Shown piece after piece: positions 36,125 to 43,993 of a stretch of 55,175 nucleotides of DNA. The position numbers and the translations under genes are program-made. The stretch comes from CAZFER01 sp964517495 (GTDB taxonomy: Bacteria > Hinthialibacterota > Hinthialibacteria > Hinthialibacterales > Hinthialibacteraceae). The notes beneath the pieces are model-generated. The model ran no database searches, was not told the origin of the DNA, and worked only from the letters and a program-made list of their open reading frames with translations. How positions within the stretch are numbered: the stretch's first letter is position 1; each line of letters opens with the position of its first letter. The DNA lies in contig CAZFER010000041.1 in NCBI GenBank assembly GCA_964517495.1, positions 1 to 55,175 of the forward strand, written 5' to 3'.

Positions 36125-36175
36125 TGAGCATTCAAATCAAGCAAATAATAACAACAAGGAAGGGGTGGTTGTATC

Positions 36176-36646
36176 GTGAAAGCTGAATATGTTAATCCCT
36201 TTGTCGAATCTGCCTCGGTTGTGCTTGAAGAAATTGCACAGCTAAAATCAGAACGGGGAAAATTGTCATTAAAGGATATGAATCAACCCTTTCGTGATGT
36301 ATGCGCCATATTAGGTGTCGTCGGTAGCGTACAAGGGCAGGTTATTTACGGATTTGATGAAACTACCGCAAAAAATGTTGTCTCTAGAATGATGATGGGA
36401 GCGGAAGTCATCGAATTTGATGAAATGGCTCGCAGTGCATTGGGTGAATTGGGAAATATCATCACCGGCAAGGCCTCCGTGGCTCTGGAATCTTCCGGTT
36501 TTCCCATTGAAATTTCCCCACCCACTTTGGTTATGGCTCAAAATGTAAGGATTTCATCATTAAAAATTCCTATGATTATTGTCCCTCTAAAAACGGATGT
36601 GGGAACCATTGAGATTTATGTGGGTCTCGAACAAGCTCACAAATAG
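36176..36646 (+). CDS. cheX: CheX-like CheY-phosphate phosphatase
   Basis: A 156-residue CheC/CheX/FliY-family protein. The helix SALGELGNIITGKASVALE carries the E-x-x-N signature that positions water for attack on CheY phosphate. The two beta-hairpin units (GQVIYGFDE and VPLKTDVGTIEIYVGL) fit CheX. The start is a GTG with AAGGAAGGGG upstream. It terminates the CheY signal, replacing CheZ. The position directly after cheY supports this. Confidence 0.88.
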   Translation: MKAEYVNPFVESASVVLEEIAQLKSERGKLSLKDMNQPFRDVCAILGVVGSVQGQVIYGFDETTAKNVVSRMMMGAEVIEFDEMARSALGELGNIITGKASVALESSGFPIEISPPTLVMAQNVRISSLKIPMIIVPLKTDVGTIEIYVGLEQAHK

Positions 36647-36669
36647 CGGAAAGGTTTATATCAACAGAA

Positions 36670-37569
36670 ATGGCTGGAACTCTTTTTCAATCCAAACAAC
36701 CCAAGCCGTCTATGGGAACAGGGAATCATCAATTTTTCAAAATCCCCCCCATGACAGACCAGGAATTTAAAAAACTGCAAAAAATTATCTATGACTCTGC
36801 TGGTATTGATATAAAGGAAAGCAAACGTTACCTCTTGATTAACCGTTTATCCAAACGGCTACGTAATTTAGGATTACAAAATTTTTCACAATATATCGCT
36901 TATTTGGAAAGCGGCGAGAAACGCAAACAGGAAATCGTCGAATTTATCGATGCGGTTACCACCAATAAAACTGAATTTTTCCGCGAATTCAACCATTTCC
37001 AATTCTTCAAGGATAAAGTCCTTCCCGAGTTAACCTCAACCAAATCAAGTGGAATGATTCGCATTTGGTCGGCGGCCTGCTCCTCCGGCGAAGAACCCTA
37101 TTCCATTTCCATCTTCTTAAGCGAATTATTGGCCAATAAACCAAACTTTCGTTTTGAAATTTTAGCGTCTGATATTTCTGAAACCATTCTTCGCTCCGCG
37201 GTGGAAGGGGTGTACGATGAATCCAAAGTCAAGCCCGTCTCTCCCGATCAATTGAGAAAATATTTTTTAAAAGGGGATAAATTCTATAAGGTCCGCCCAG
37301 AAGTAGCCCAAAAAGTTAACTTCAAAAAAATTAACCTTAAACTGGATTTTCAACGCTCCTTATCCAACTTTGATGTGATTTTCTGCCGTAATGTGCTCAT
37401 TTACTTTAATCATGAAATGCAAAATCAAATTATTAATAAATGCTGGCATGTATTGAAGCCCGGGGGGTATTTATTCCTCGGACACAGTGAAACCCTTTTC
37501 GGTTCACAAACGGCATTTAAATACATCGCCCCATCCATCTATCGAAAAGTTGACAACAGAAGTCAGTAG
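36670..37569 (+). CDS. cheR: chemotaxis protein methyltransferase CheR
   Basis: A 299-residue CheR with a roughly 25-residue N-terminal extension before the family start (MTDQEFKKLQKIIYDSAGI). The N-terminal helical domain is followed by RIWSAACSSGEEPYSI (SAM-binding motif), ILASDISETIL, VIFCRNVLIYFNHE and LKPGGYLFLGHSE. It methylates glutamates on chemoreceptors for adaptation. It has no TPR or pentapeptide tail. It sits 12 bases before cheA. No receptor is in the window. Confidence 0.95.
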   Translation: MAGTLFQSKQPKPSMGTGNHQFFKIPPMTDQEFKKLQKIIYDSAGIDIKESKRYLLINRLSKRLRNLGLQNFSQYIAYLESGEKRKQEIVEFIDAVTTNKTEFFREFNHFQFFKDKVLPELTSTKSSGMIRIWSAACSSGEEPYSISIFLSELLANKPNFRFEILASDISETILRSAVEGVYDESKVKPVSPDQLRKYFLKGDKFYKVRPEVAQKVNFKKINLKLDFQRSLSNFDVIFCRNVLIYFNHEMQNQIINKCWHVLKPGGYLFLGHSETLFGSQTAFKYIAPSIYRKVDNRSQ

Positions 37570-37581
37570 GGAGGTTCCCCC

Positions 37582-39660
37582 ATGTCTTTCGATTCCCAAA
37601 ACTATATTGAATTGTTTTATCAAGATGCCGATGAACATCTCCAATTGATGACGGATGCCCTTTTGGATTTGGAAAATGATCAGGGGAATCGTGGTGCATT
37701 GGATGCCTTGTTCCGCTCAGCCCATACCATGAAATCGTCATCGGCGATGGTTGGCTTTATGCATGTGAGTGAATTCACCCATCGCATGGAGGATCTCATC
37801 GGTTTTTTAAGAGATACCAATGCCCCTATTGATGTCGAAACCGTCAATTTGCTGTTTGAAAGTTTTGATGTCCTCAAGGAAATGCTTGGCCAACTTCAAG
37901 ACGAAGAAACCGAAGCAACCCGCAATAGCACCAAAAACAAAGCCAACACGCTGATTAAAATGTATGAAAAAATTCTTGGGGGAGAAGAGGTATCAGATGT
38001 GATTTCCTCCTCCAATTCAACAAAACCTGTTATTCATATGGATGAAGAAACAAGGCTCCGTGTTGATGAATTACGATTAGCTGGTGAAAAAATTTATGAA
38101 ATAAACATCACCTTTATCGATAATGTACAAATGGCCTCCACCCGCGCCTATCTTCTTGTCAGCAATCTATCAAAATTGGGAACTGTCCTAAAAACTGAAC
38201 CTGATTTAAATAATGATAAGGATGATCTTGATCTCTATTTCTGCATATTATTTTCTTCCCAAAAAGAAATCGACGAAATTGAGAAAGCGCTGGATGTCTC
38301 TGAAGTGGAAGAGACAAATGTCCGTGAAGTCACTCATGCCGAACAGTTTGAATGGCCTCACGACGAAACAACTGAAGAAACTTCAGAACCAACTCCATCC
38401 ACTGAACCCCCCGAAAAAGAAGAGGATATAGTAACCTCCTTTGACCGCCGTGAAGATACCACCAAGGTTCAAACCGTCCGCGTCAATATCGAAAAATTGG
38501 ATCGCCTTCTTAACCTGGCCGCTGAAATGGTCATCCAACGTGGCCGAGCTCAAGAATTGGGTCAACAGCTGCTCAACAAGAATGGGAAGGGCGGAATCGA
38601 AGAGGATTTACTCAATACCATTCTTCACCAGGGTATGTTCTTAACCCAACTTCAAGAAACCATCATGGAAACCCGGATGGTCCCCATTGGCACTGTTTTT
38701 TCCCGTTACCGGCGCGTGGTTCGTGATTTATCACATAATCGGGATAAAAAAGTAAACCTTTTCATCGAAGGCGAAGAGACCGAACTGGATAAAAAAATCA
38801 TCGACCAGATTGGCGATCCCCTGATGCACATGGTCCGTAACTCAATCGATCATGGTATTGAAACACCCGAAGAACGCAAACAAGCCGGTAAACCAGCGGA
38901 AGGATTACTGCATCTCAACGCCTACCACGTTGGCAACAACATCGTTATTTCTGTTAAGGATGATGGCAAAGGGCTCGATGCCGAAAAATTAAAAGCCAAA
39001 GCGGTGGAAAAAGGCCTTCTTTCCCAGGAAGACGCCACCACTCTTCCCCATCGGGATAGTTTGAATCTCATCTTTCGTGCCGGTTTTTCAACCGCCGCTC
39101 AGGTCACGGATATTTCTGGACGGGGGGTGGGCATGGATGTGGTCCGGCGCTCAATCGAACAACTGGGGGGATCGATCGAGATCGAAACAGAAATTGGAAA
39201 AGGAACCACATTCTCCATTAAACTTCCACTCACCCTGGCTATTATTCAGGCACTGCTGGTGGAAGCGGGCAATGAAATGTATGCCATTCCCATTTCTCAT
39301 ATCTCTGAAACCATCCGTATTTCAAAAAAAGATATTCACTCCGTAAAGGGACAAGGGGAAGTGATTCGTTTGCGTAACACGGTCGTTCCCCTTCTGAACA
39401 TGAAACGGGTAATGAATATCCAAACGGATGAAAATGAAGAGGATAAATTATATGTTGCTGTGCTTAAACACGGCGATACCTATGCGGGATTGATTGTTGA
39501 CCGGATGGTGAATGAAGAGGAAATCGTAATTAAATCCTTGGGCGGTGATATCACCCACGCACCTTATATTGCAGGGGCAGCCATCTTGGGTAATGGACGA
39601 GTTATCCTGATTCTGGATGCGGTATCTCTCATTGAATCAACATTAATCTCTGCTGTTTAA
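37582..39660 (+). CDS. cheA: chemotaxis histidine kinase CheA
   Basis: A 692-residue CheA. The N-terminal Hpt domain has the phospho-accepting His48 in LFRSAHTMKSSSAMVGF. A P2-like middle (about 160-240) follows, then an acidic Glu/Thr/Pro linker, P3 dimerisation (VRVNIEKLDRLLNLAAEMV), the ATPase (N-box MVRNSIDHGIETP, then VKDDGKGLD, then GRGVGMDVV) and a C-terminal CheW-like P5. GGAGG precedes the ATG. It phosphorylates CheY and CheB in response to receptors coupled through CheW (43342-43824). Confidence 0.96.
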   Translation: MSFDSQNYIELFYQDADEHLQLMTDALLDLENDQGNRGALDALFRSAHTMKSSSAMVGFMHVSEFTHRMEDLIGFLRDTNAPIDVETVNLLFESFDVLKEMLGQLQDEETEATRNSTKNKANTLIKMYEKILGGEEVSDVISSSNSTKPVIHMDEETRLRVDELRLAGEKIYEINITFIDNVQMASTRAYLLVSNLSKLGTVLKTEPDLNNDKDDLDLYFCILFSSQKEIDEIEKALDVSEVEETNVREVTHAEQFEWPHDETTEETSEPTPSTEPPEKEEDIVTSFDRREDTTKVQTVRVNIEKLDRLLNLAAEMVIQRGRAQELGQQLLNKNGKGGIEEDLLNTILHQGMFLTQLQETIMETRMVPIGTVFSRYRRVVRDLSHNRDKKVNLFIEGEETELDKKIIDQIGDPLMHMVRNSIDHGIETPEERKQAGKPAEGLLHLNAYHVGNNIVISVKDDGKGLDAEKLKAKAVEKGLLSQEDATTLPHRDSLNLIFRAGFSTAAQVTDISGRGVGMDVVRRSIEQLGGSIEIETEIGKGTTFSIKLPLTLAIIQALLVEAGNEMYAIPISHISETIRISKKDIHSVKGQGEVIRLRNTVVPLLNMKRVMNIQTDENEEDKLYVAVLKHGDTYAGLIVDRMVNEEEIVIKSLGGDITHAPYIAGAAILGNGRVILILDAVSLIESTLISAV

Positions 39661-39709
39661 AACATCCGAGTTGAATGACCTAATAAAAAATGAAAGGTGT
39701 AAAAATGTC

Positions 39710-40819
39710 ATGCCGGATCCGGTCAAAGTGCTTGTTGTGGATGATTCCGCTCTGGTTCGCAAAATGCTGACCGATTTTCTGAATCGTCACCCCTCCATAG
39801 ACGTTGTGGGAACTGCACAAGACGGCACATTTGTAATGTCCAAGATTGAAAGTTTGAAACCCGATGTGATTACCTTGGATGTTGAAATGCGACACAAAGG
39901 TGGGCTTGAAGTTCTTCCTGAAATCGTTAAAAAATACCAACTTCCAGTCATCATGGTCAGCGCTCATACCGAGCGGGGAGCCGAGTCAACCCTGAAAGCC
40001 CTCGAATTGGGAGCCATTGATTTTGTCACCAAACCCCAGGCATCCGGTATGGCCAGTGTGCAGGATATTGTCGATGTGCTCTCTCGAAAAATTATTGCGG
40101 TCGCCCGCCATCATACAAAACCACAAAAAAATATCCGTTCTGTCAAAGACCGGCCCCGTCAATCCACTGCCTCCACCTCAGCAAAACTGTTACCATCCGT
40201 AAAAGCCACCCGAGTTGACGTAATCGCTATCGGAGCCTCAACAGGAGGAACTGAAGCCATCAAAGACGTATTGGTCAATCTTCCGGATAATTTGCCGGGG
40301 ATTGTCATCGTTCAACATATGCCAGCTGGATTCACCAAAGCGTTCGCCAATCGATTGAATAATTTATGCCATATCCAGGTTAAAGAAGCAGAAAATGGGG
40401 ATCCCATTCTCCCAGGCACGGCACTCGTGGCTCCTGGAAGCCACCATCTGGAAGTCACTCGCAGTGGCGGGCAATTAAAAGCCAGCCTGCTTGAAACACC
40501 ACCGGTTAACCGGCACCGGCCTTCAGTGGAGGTGCTTTTTCACTCTGTCGCTACAAAAATAGGAGAAAAAAGCCTGGGGATCATTTTAACCGGGATGGGA
40601 GGTGACGGCGCCGCCGGTTTAAAAGAAATTCGCGACAAAGGTGCTCTTACCATTGCCCAGGATGAAGATTCCTGTGTGGTTTTCGGCATGCCTCGTGAAG
40701 CCATCAAACTGGGAGGAGCGGTTCAAATTCTTCCCCTCTCTCGAATCGCCCCCTTTGTGGTTAAAGCAGTAACACCGGCTCGGCAAACCAGTAATTCACC
40801 TTGGACTAATACAAATTGA
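39710..40819 (+). CDS. cheB: chemotaxis protein-glutamate methylesterase CheB
   Basis: About 369 residues from ATG 39710 (MPDPVKVLVVDDSALVRK); AAAGGTG lies upstream and a TTG at 39671 is less likely. The receiver has the acidic pair and phospho-Asp in VITLDVEMRHKGGLEVL, where the usual Pro after Met is replaced by Arg. After a linker the esterase has Ser in IGASTGG, His in VQHMPAGFT and Asp in TGMGGDGAAG. It removes methyl groups from receptors and may deamidate them. Last gene of the plus-strand chemotaxis run, tail to tail with the sigma-54 regulator. Confidence 0.94.
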   Translation: MPDPVKVLVVDDSALVRKMLTDFLNRHPSIDVVGTAQDGTFVMSKIESLKPDVITLDVEMRHKGGLEVLPEIVKKYQLPVIMVSAHTERGAESTLKALELGAIDFVTKPQASGMASVQDIVDVLSRKIIAVARHHTKPQKNIRSVKDRPRQSTASTSAKLLPSVKATRVDVIAIGASTGGTEAIKDVLVNLPDNLPGIVIVQHMPAGFTKAFANRLNNLCHIQVKEAENGDPILPGTALVAPGSHHLEVTRSGGQLKASLLETPPVNRHRPSVEVLFHSVATKIGEKSLGIILTGMGGDGAAGLKEIRDKGALTIAQDEDSCVVFGMPREAIKLGGAVQILPLSRIAPFVVKAVTPARQTSNSPWTNTN

Positions 40820-40840
40820 ATGCATCAATTCAAAAGCACC

Positions 40841-42292
40841 TCACTCGCCATCACTTTTGCCAGGACGATAATCAGTGGCTGATACACCACACCGTGAGAT
40901 GATTCTGTAAAACGACTCCCGAGTCAGCCCCGCCATCTTGGCCGCCTCACGTATATCACCCTCACTTTGTTCCAAAAGAGCGGTGACATAATGACGTTCG
41001 ACTTCCAGAATAGCCGATTCTCGATATGACTTAAAATCCTGGCTTATATCACCAAACGGTGATGCTTCTTTTTCTATGACACTCTCGCTGGGCTTGTCGT
41101 CGATATCAAGATGTTCCACATCAATATTCGCCTCTCTGGCGTTGAAATAAGCTGCCTCAATTGTGAATTTCAATTGACGAATATTACCAGGCCACGAATA
41201 AGCCTTGAGCAATTGAACAGATTTTTGTGTCAAATTCTTATACGGTTGGCCATGTTGCGCGGCAATTTCCTTCAAAAAATAATTGGCAAGCACAGGAATA
41301 TCCGGTTTACGATCTCTTAATGAAGGCAAACTAATTTTCTGGGCAGATATACGATAATATAAATCCATACGGAAATTACCATTTTTGATCTCTTCCTTCA
41401 AATTACGATTGGTGGCACAAAGCAACCGGAAATTACTTTCCACTTCCTTTGCACTGCCCACAGGACGAAATCGTTTGGTTTCCAACCCTCTTAGCAATTT
41501 GGGCTGCATCTCCAACTCGATTTCACCAACCTCATCCAGAAATAAAACCCCGCTATCCGCTTCTTTCAACAGTCCATTCCGTTCCACCGCTCCTGTAAAA
41601 GCACCTCTGGTCGAACCAAACAAAACAGATTCAATCAAGGACGATGGGGTAGCCGTGCAATCCATAATAACAAATGGTTTTGATCGTCGTTTGCTATTTA
41701 AATGAATCGCTTCAGCTATGTATTCCTTGCCGCTACCCGTTTCTCCTTCGATGAGTACTGGCAAATCATTTTCCGATGCCCTCAATATTGATTCATAGAT
41801 ACTCTTCATGACCTGGGAAGGTCCTATCACCCCTGGGAATTCAAATTCACCCTGCAATACTCGTGTACGGTAATCCTTTTCACGCCGTAAAGTGCACACT
41901 TCCTCGATACGCTGAACTTTTTCGATCAGCATATTGGCCGTCACTGGTTTGGATAAAAAATCCCATGCCCCCGCCGACATTGCTTCCACTGCCCGTTCAA
42001 TCGTTCCGTATCCTGTAATCATAATAAATAGCATAAAAGGGGATTGGGATTTCAAGCGATCCATCAATTCAACCCCGTTCGTATCCGGAAGTTGATCGTC
42101 CAGTAATGCAATGTCAATTAAATGGCTTTGGTTGAGTTTTAAAGCGCTGGCACCATCTTCAGCAGTCAATGTCTGATATCCTTGAGCCGCAAGTGTTTTG
42201 GACAAAACATTGCGCACAAGTTTTTCATCATCCACCACAAGGATGGTAATTTTATGATCTTCCATCGTTGCGTTATTCATTTTTTGACTCAT
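40841..42292 (-). CDS. sigma-54-dependent response regulator (NtrC family)
   Basis: A 483-residue protein: receiver (ILVVDDEKLVRN; phospho-Asp in IALLDDQLPDTNG; Lys in DFLSKPVTA), AAA+ domain (Walker A GETGSGKE near residue 182; the sigma-54 contact loop GAFTGA near 230; LFLDEVGEI; DLYYRIS) and a C-terminal Fis-type helix-turn-helix (DIREAAKMAGLTRESFYRI). It activates promoters read by sigma-54 polymerase. The partner kinase is not nearby. Three ATGs near the start are possible; I keep the first. It is flanked by che genes on the other strand, so it may control chemotaxis or motility genes. Confidence 0.94.
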   Translation of the reverse strand: MSQKMNNATMEDHKITILVVDDEKLVRNVLSKTLAAQGYQTLTAEDGASALKLNQSHLIDIALLDDQLPDTNGVELMDRLKSQSPFMLFIMITGYGTIERAVEAMSAGAWDFLSKPVTANMLIEKVQRIEEVCTLRREKDYRTRVLQGEFEFPGVIGPSQVMKSIYESILRASENDLPVLIEGETGSGKEYIAEAIHLNSKRRSKPFVIMDCTATPSSLIESVLFGSTRGAFTGAVERNGLLKEADSGVLFLDEVGEIELEMQPKLLRGLETKRFRPVGSAKEVESNFRLLCATNRNLKEEIKNGNFRMDLYYRISAQKISLPSLRDRKPDIPVLANYFLKEIAAQHGQPYKNLTQKSVQLLKAYSWPGNIRQLKFTIEAAYFNAREANIDVEHLDIDDKPSESVIEKEASPFGDISQDFKSYRESAILEVERHYVTALLEQSEGDIREAAKMAGLTRESFYRIISRCGVSATDYRPGKSDGE

Positions 42293-42547
42293 ATTTAAAA
42301 AAGTGTAATCCGATCAGTAACAATTACATCAATTTGTAATCCAATAAGGTACATTAAAAATAATAAACGATAAAGACAATCCAATATTGATGATTTTTCG
42401 ATTGTATTTTTATATTATCACAGATTTTCTCGTTTTTGCGTAAGCAACGTAATATGAACAAGTTACAACAAATAATATACTCTTTGATCTTCGTTCAAAT
42501 CAACATCACACAATATAAATGTTTGGAAAATCTAACAAATAACCTTT

Positions 42548-42564
42548 TGGCATTCAATTTGCAT
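42548..42564 (+). promoter_or_regulatory. candidate sigma-54 promoter (-24/-12)
   Basis: TTGGCATTCAATTTGCA matches the -24/-12 consensus YTGGCACGRNNNTTGCW at most fixed positions. GG at 42549-42550 and GC at 42561-42562 are separated by exactly ten bases. It points toward the degenerate receiver and cheW genes, and the opposite-strand neighbour encodes a sigma-54 activator. The predicted start would fall near 42574, where the MITE-like repeat begins. Single site found by eye; moderate confidence. Confidence 0.4.
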
Positions 42565-42573
42565 CTCCAAAAT

Positions 42574-42762
42574 GTAAATGGTAAGCCATTTGAAGTACCA
42601 TACCCTCCCATGACTGGGAGGGGCTGGGGAAGGGTTGATAAGAAAACGTGGAATAAAAGTCTTTAACCCCCTCCCAAACTCCCCCATTTCACAGGGGGGA
42701 GGAGTGGTGGGACCAATTATAAGTTTTCACTCCCTTTCCACTTCATATGGCTGACACATTAC
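42574..42762. repeat. MITE-like repeat, copy 1
   Basis: A 189-base element sharing most of its sequence with 46804-46991. Its ends are imperfect inverted repeats: the left begins GTAAATGGTAAGCCATTTG and the reverse complement of the right begins GTAATGTGTCAGCCATATG. Between them are GC-rich hairpins (CCCTCCCA/TGGGAGGG and CCCCC...GGGGG). No coding capacity; a short reading frame across it is not a gene. AAAAT precedes the left end and recurs three bases beyond the right end (42766-42770), a possible offset target duplication. It lies in the 571-base gap upstream of the degenerate receiver gene; the rest of the gap shows only the candidate promoter. Confidence 0.75.
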
Positions 42763-42863
42763 CACAAAATCAAGATTTCTGAATTTATACTTTAATCTCA
42801 GGATTTTTATGTTTTGGTTTAGCCCCGATTCAATTTTACATGGATGATTTAAGAAGGGCCATT

Positions 42864-43286
42864 ATGAATACCACCAGTGTATTGTTAATTTCGGAAGATC
42901 AAAAACTTGCTTCAGAATTGGTGCAACATCTTCCAAAGCAATTTCAATTGAATATAACTCATGTTAGCTTGCGTGACCTTAGAGAAATATTGGGGATAGC
43001 GAAACCAATAGCCATATTATGGGATGGCCGGAATCCCCAATCAGATTGGAATTACCCACTTCGTTGGATTCGTGAACGTTTCCGTGGAAGGCCCATTGTT
43101 GCTATCTTGAACCAATGGGAAGATGAGAAGCGCCAGGAATTACTCAAGTTGGGTGTCAACTTTATTTTACATCAGTCATCTTCCACCTTTTTTGAGGATT
43201 TGACAAAACATATGATGGCTGTTGTCAACGATTCCAAAACCAATGAGAATAAAAAGGGTATTAATCATAATTTGATCAAAAATTAA
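42864..43286 (+). CDS. degenerate receiver-domain protein upstream of cheW
   Basis: About 140 residues from ATG 42864 (MNTTSVLLISEDQKL), with AAGAAGGG upstream. It has the alternating strand/helix pattern of a receiver: acidic pair E11/D12, a strand AILWDGR with D54 at the phospho-site, and GVNFIL before strand 5. The conserved Thr/Ser is Asn (N83, VAILNQW) and the conserved Lys is His (H103, ILHQSSS). There is no output domain; the tail is Lys/Asn-rich. It may bind a Che protein without normal phosphotransfer. It lies 55 bases before cheW and is likely co-transcribed with it. Confidence 0.7.
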   Translation: MNTTSVLLISEDQKLASELVQHLPKQFQLNITHVSLRDLREILGIAKPIAILWDGRNPQSDWNYPLRWIRERFRGRPIVAILNQWEDEKRQELLKLGVNFILHQSSSTFFEDLTKHMMAVVNDSKTNENKKGINHNLIKN

Positions 43287-43341
43287 AAAAATACAATATG
43301 TTTGTAATCCATTTAAAGACACTTATTTAGGAGGTAGTCAC

Positions 43342-43824
43342 ATGTCGAATCAAAAGCAGAATGAATCACAAATGCAGCAATACGTATGTTTTGTTGTCCA
43401 TGGCGAAGAATATGGGGTCCCCATTCTTTGCGTACAAGAAATCATCCGATATGAAACCCTTACCCGGGTTCCGCAAAGTCCGGAATTTATTGATGGTGTC
43501 CTTAACCTTCGAGGACAGGTTATACCGGTGATGAATCTACGCAAAAAATTTGGATTACCCCCTCGGGAATTGGATAAGTCAACCCGTATTATTGTGGTGG
43601 AAGTCAAAAAGCGCGTAGTGGGTATTGTGGTTGATGAGGTATCTGAAGTCCTGCAAATCAGCCAGGACCAGATTGATCCCCCTCCACCAATGGGCACCCA
43701 GGTGAATGCCAATTACATTTCTGGAATGGGCAAATTGGAAGATCATTTGGTTATTTTGTTGGAAATCGACAAAGTGCTAACCCAAGATGAAGTCGCCATG
43801 ATGGAAGGCTCCGTGGCTTCTTGA
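43342..43824 (+). CDS. cheW: chemotaxis coupling protein CheW
   Basis: A 160-residue CheW of normal size: QYVCFVVHGEEYGVPI, VQEIIRYETLTRVPQSPEFIDGVLNLRGQVIPVMNLRKKFG and VVDEVSEVLQI are the family's conserved strands, ending with GMGKLEDHLVILLEIDKVL. It links receptors to CheA. GGAGG lies ten bases before the ATG. It is separated from the main che run by the sigma-54 regulator and a repeat. Confidence 0.95.
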   Translation: MSNQKQNESQMQQYVCFVVHGEEYGVPILCVQEIIRYETLTRVPQSPEFIDGVLNLRGQVIPVMNLRKKFGLPPRELDKSTRIIVVEVKKRVVGIVVDEVSEVLQISQDQIDPPPPMGTQVNANYISGMGKLEDHLVILLEIDKVLTQDEVAMMEGSVAS

Positions 43825-43905
43825 TATTTGAAAAGCATTTCGGGAAGCCCCTGATATTGTCTCAAAATTCCTTCTGCAGTTGGCTGTATCACAATATAGA
43901 GCAAA

Positions 43906-43948
43906 CACATAGGTTCACCCCTACTCCATGTAGGGGTTGACCTACGTG
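43906..43948. repeat. long palindromic stem-loop
   Basis: CACATAGGT-tc-ACCCCTAC (43906-43924) pairs with GTAGGGGT-tg-ACCTACGTG (43930-43948): an 8-base perfect stem, a 2x2 internal bulge and an outer 9-base stem with one mismatch. Loop TCCAT. There is no T-run, so it looks like a palindromic intergenic repeat between convergent genes; it may still help end cheW transcription. Confidence 0.6.
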
Positions 43949-43993
43949 TCAACATGATTTTGAGGCAATTTCTATTCTTACCCCCTTCCATAT

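Noticed and set aside
42436..42666. Small reading frame of 76 codons on the plus strand
   Set aside because: Its second half lies in the repeat element and it has no ribosome site or recognisable protein pattern.
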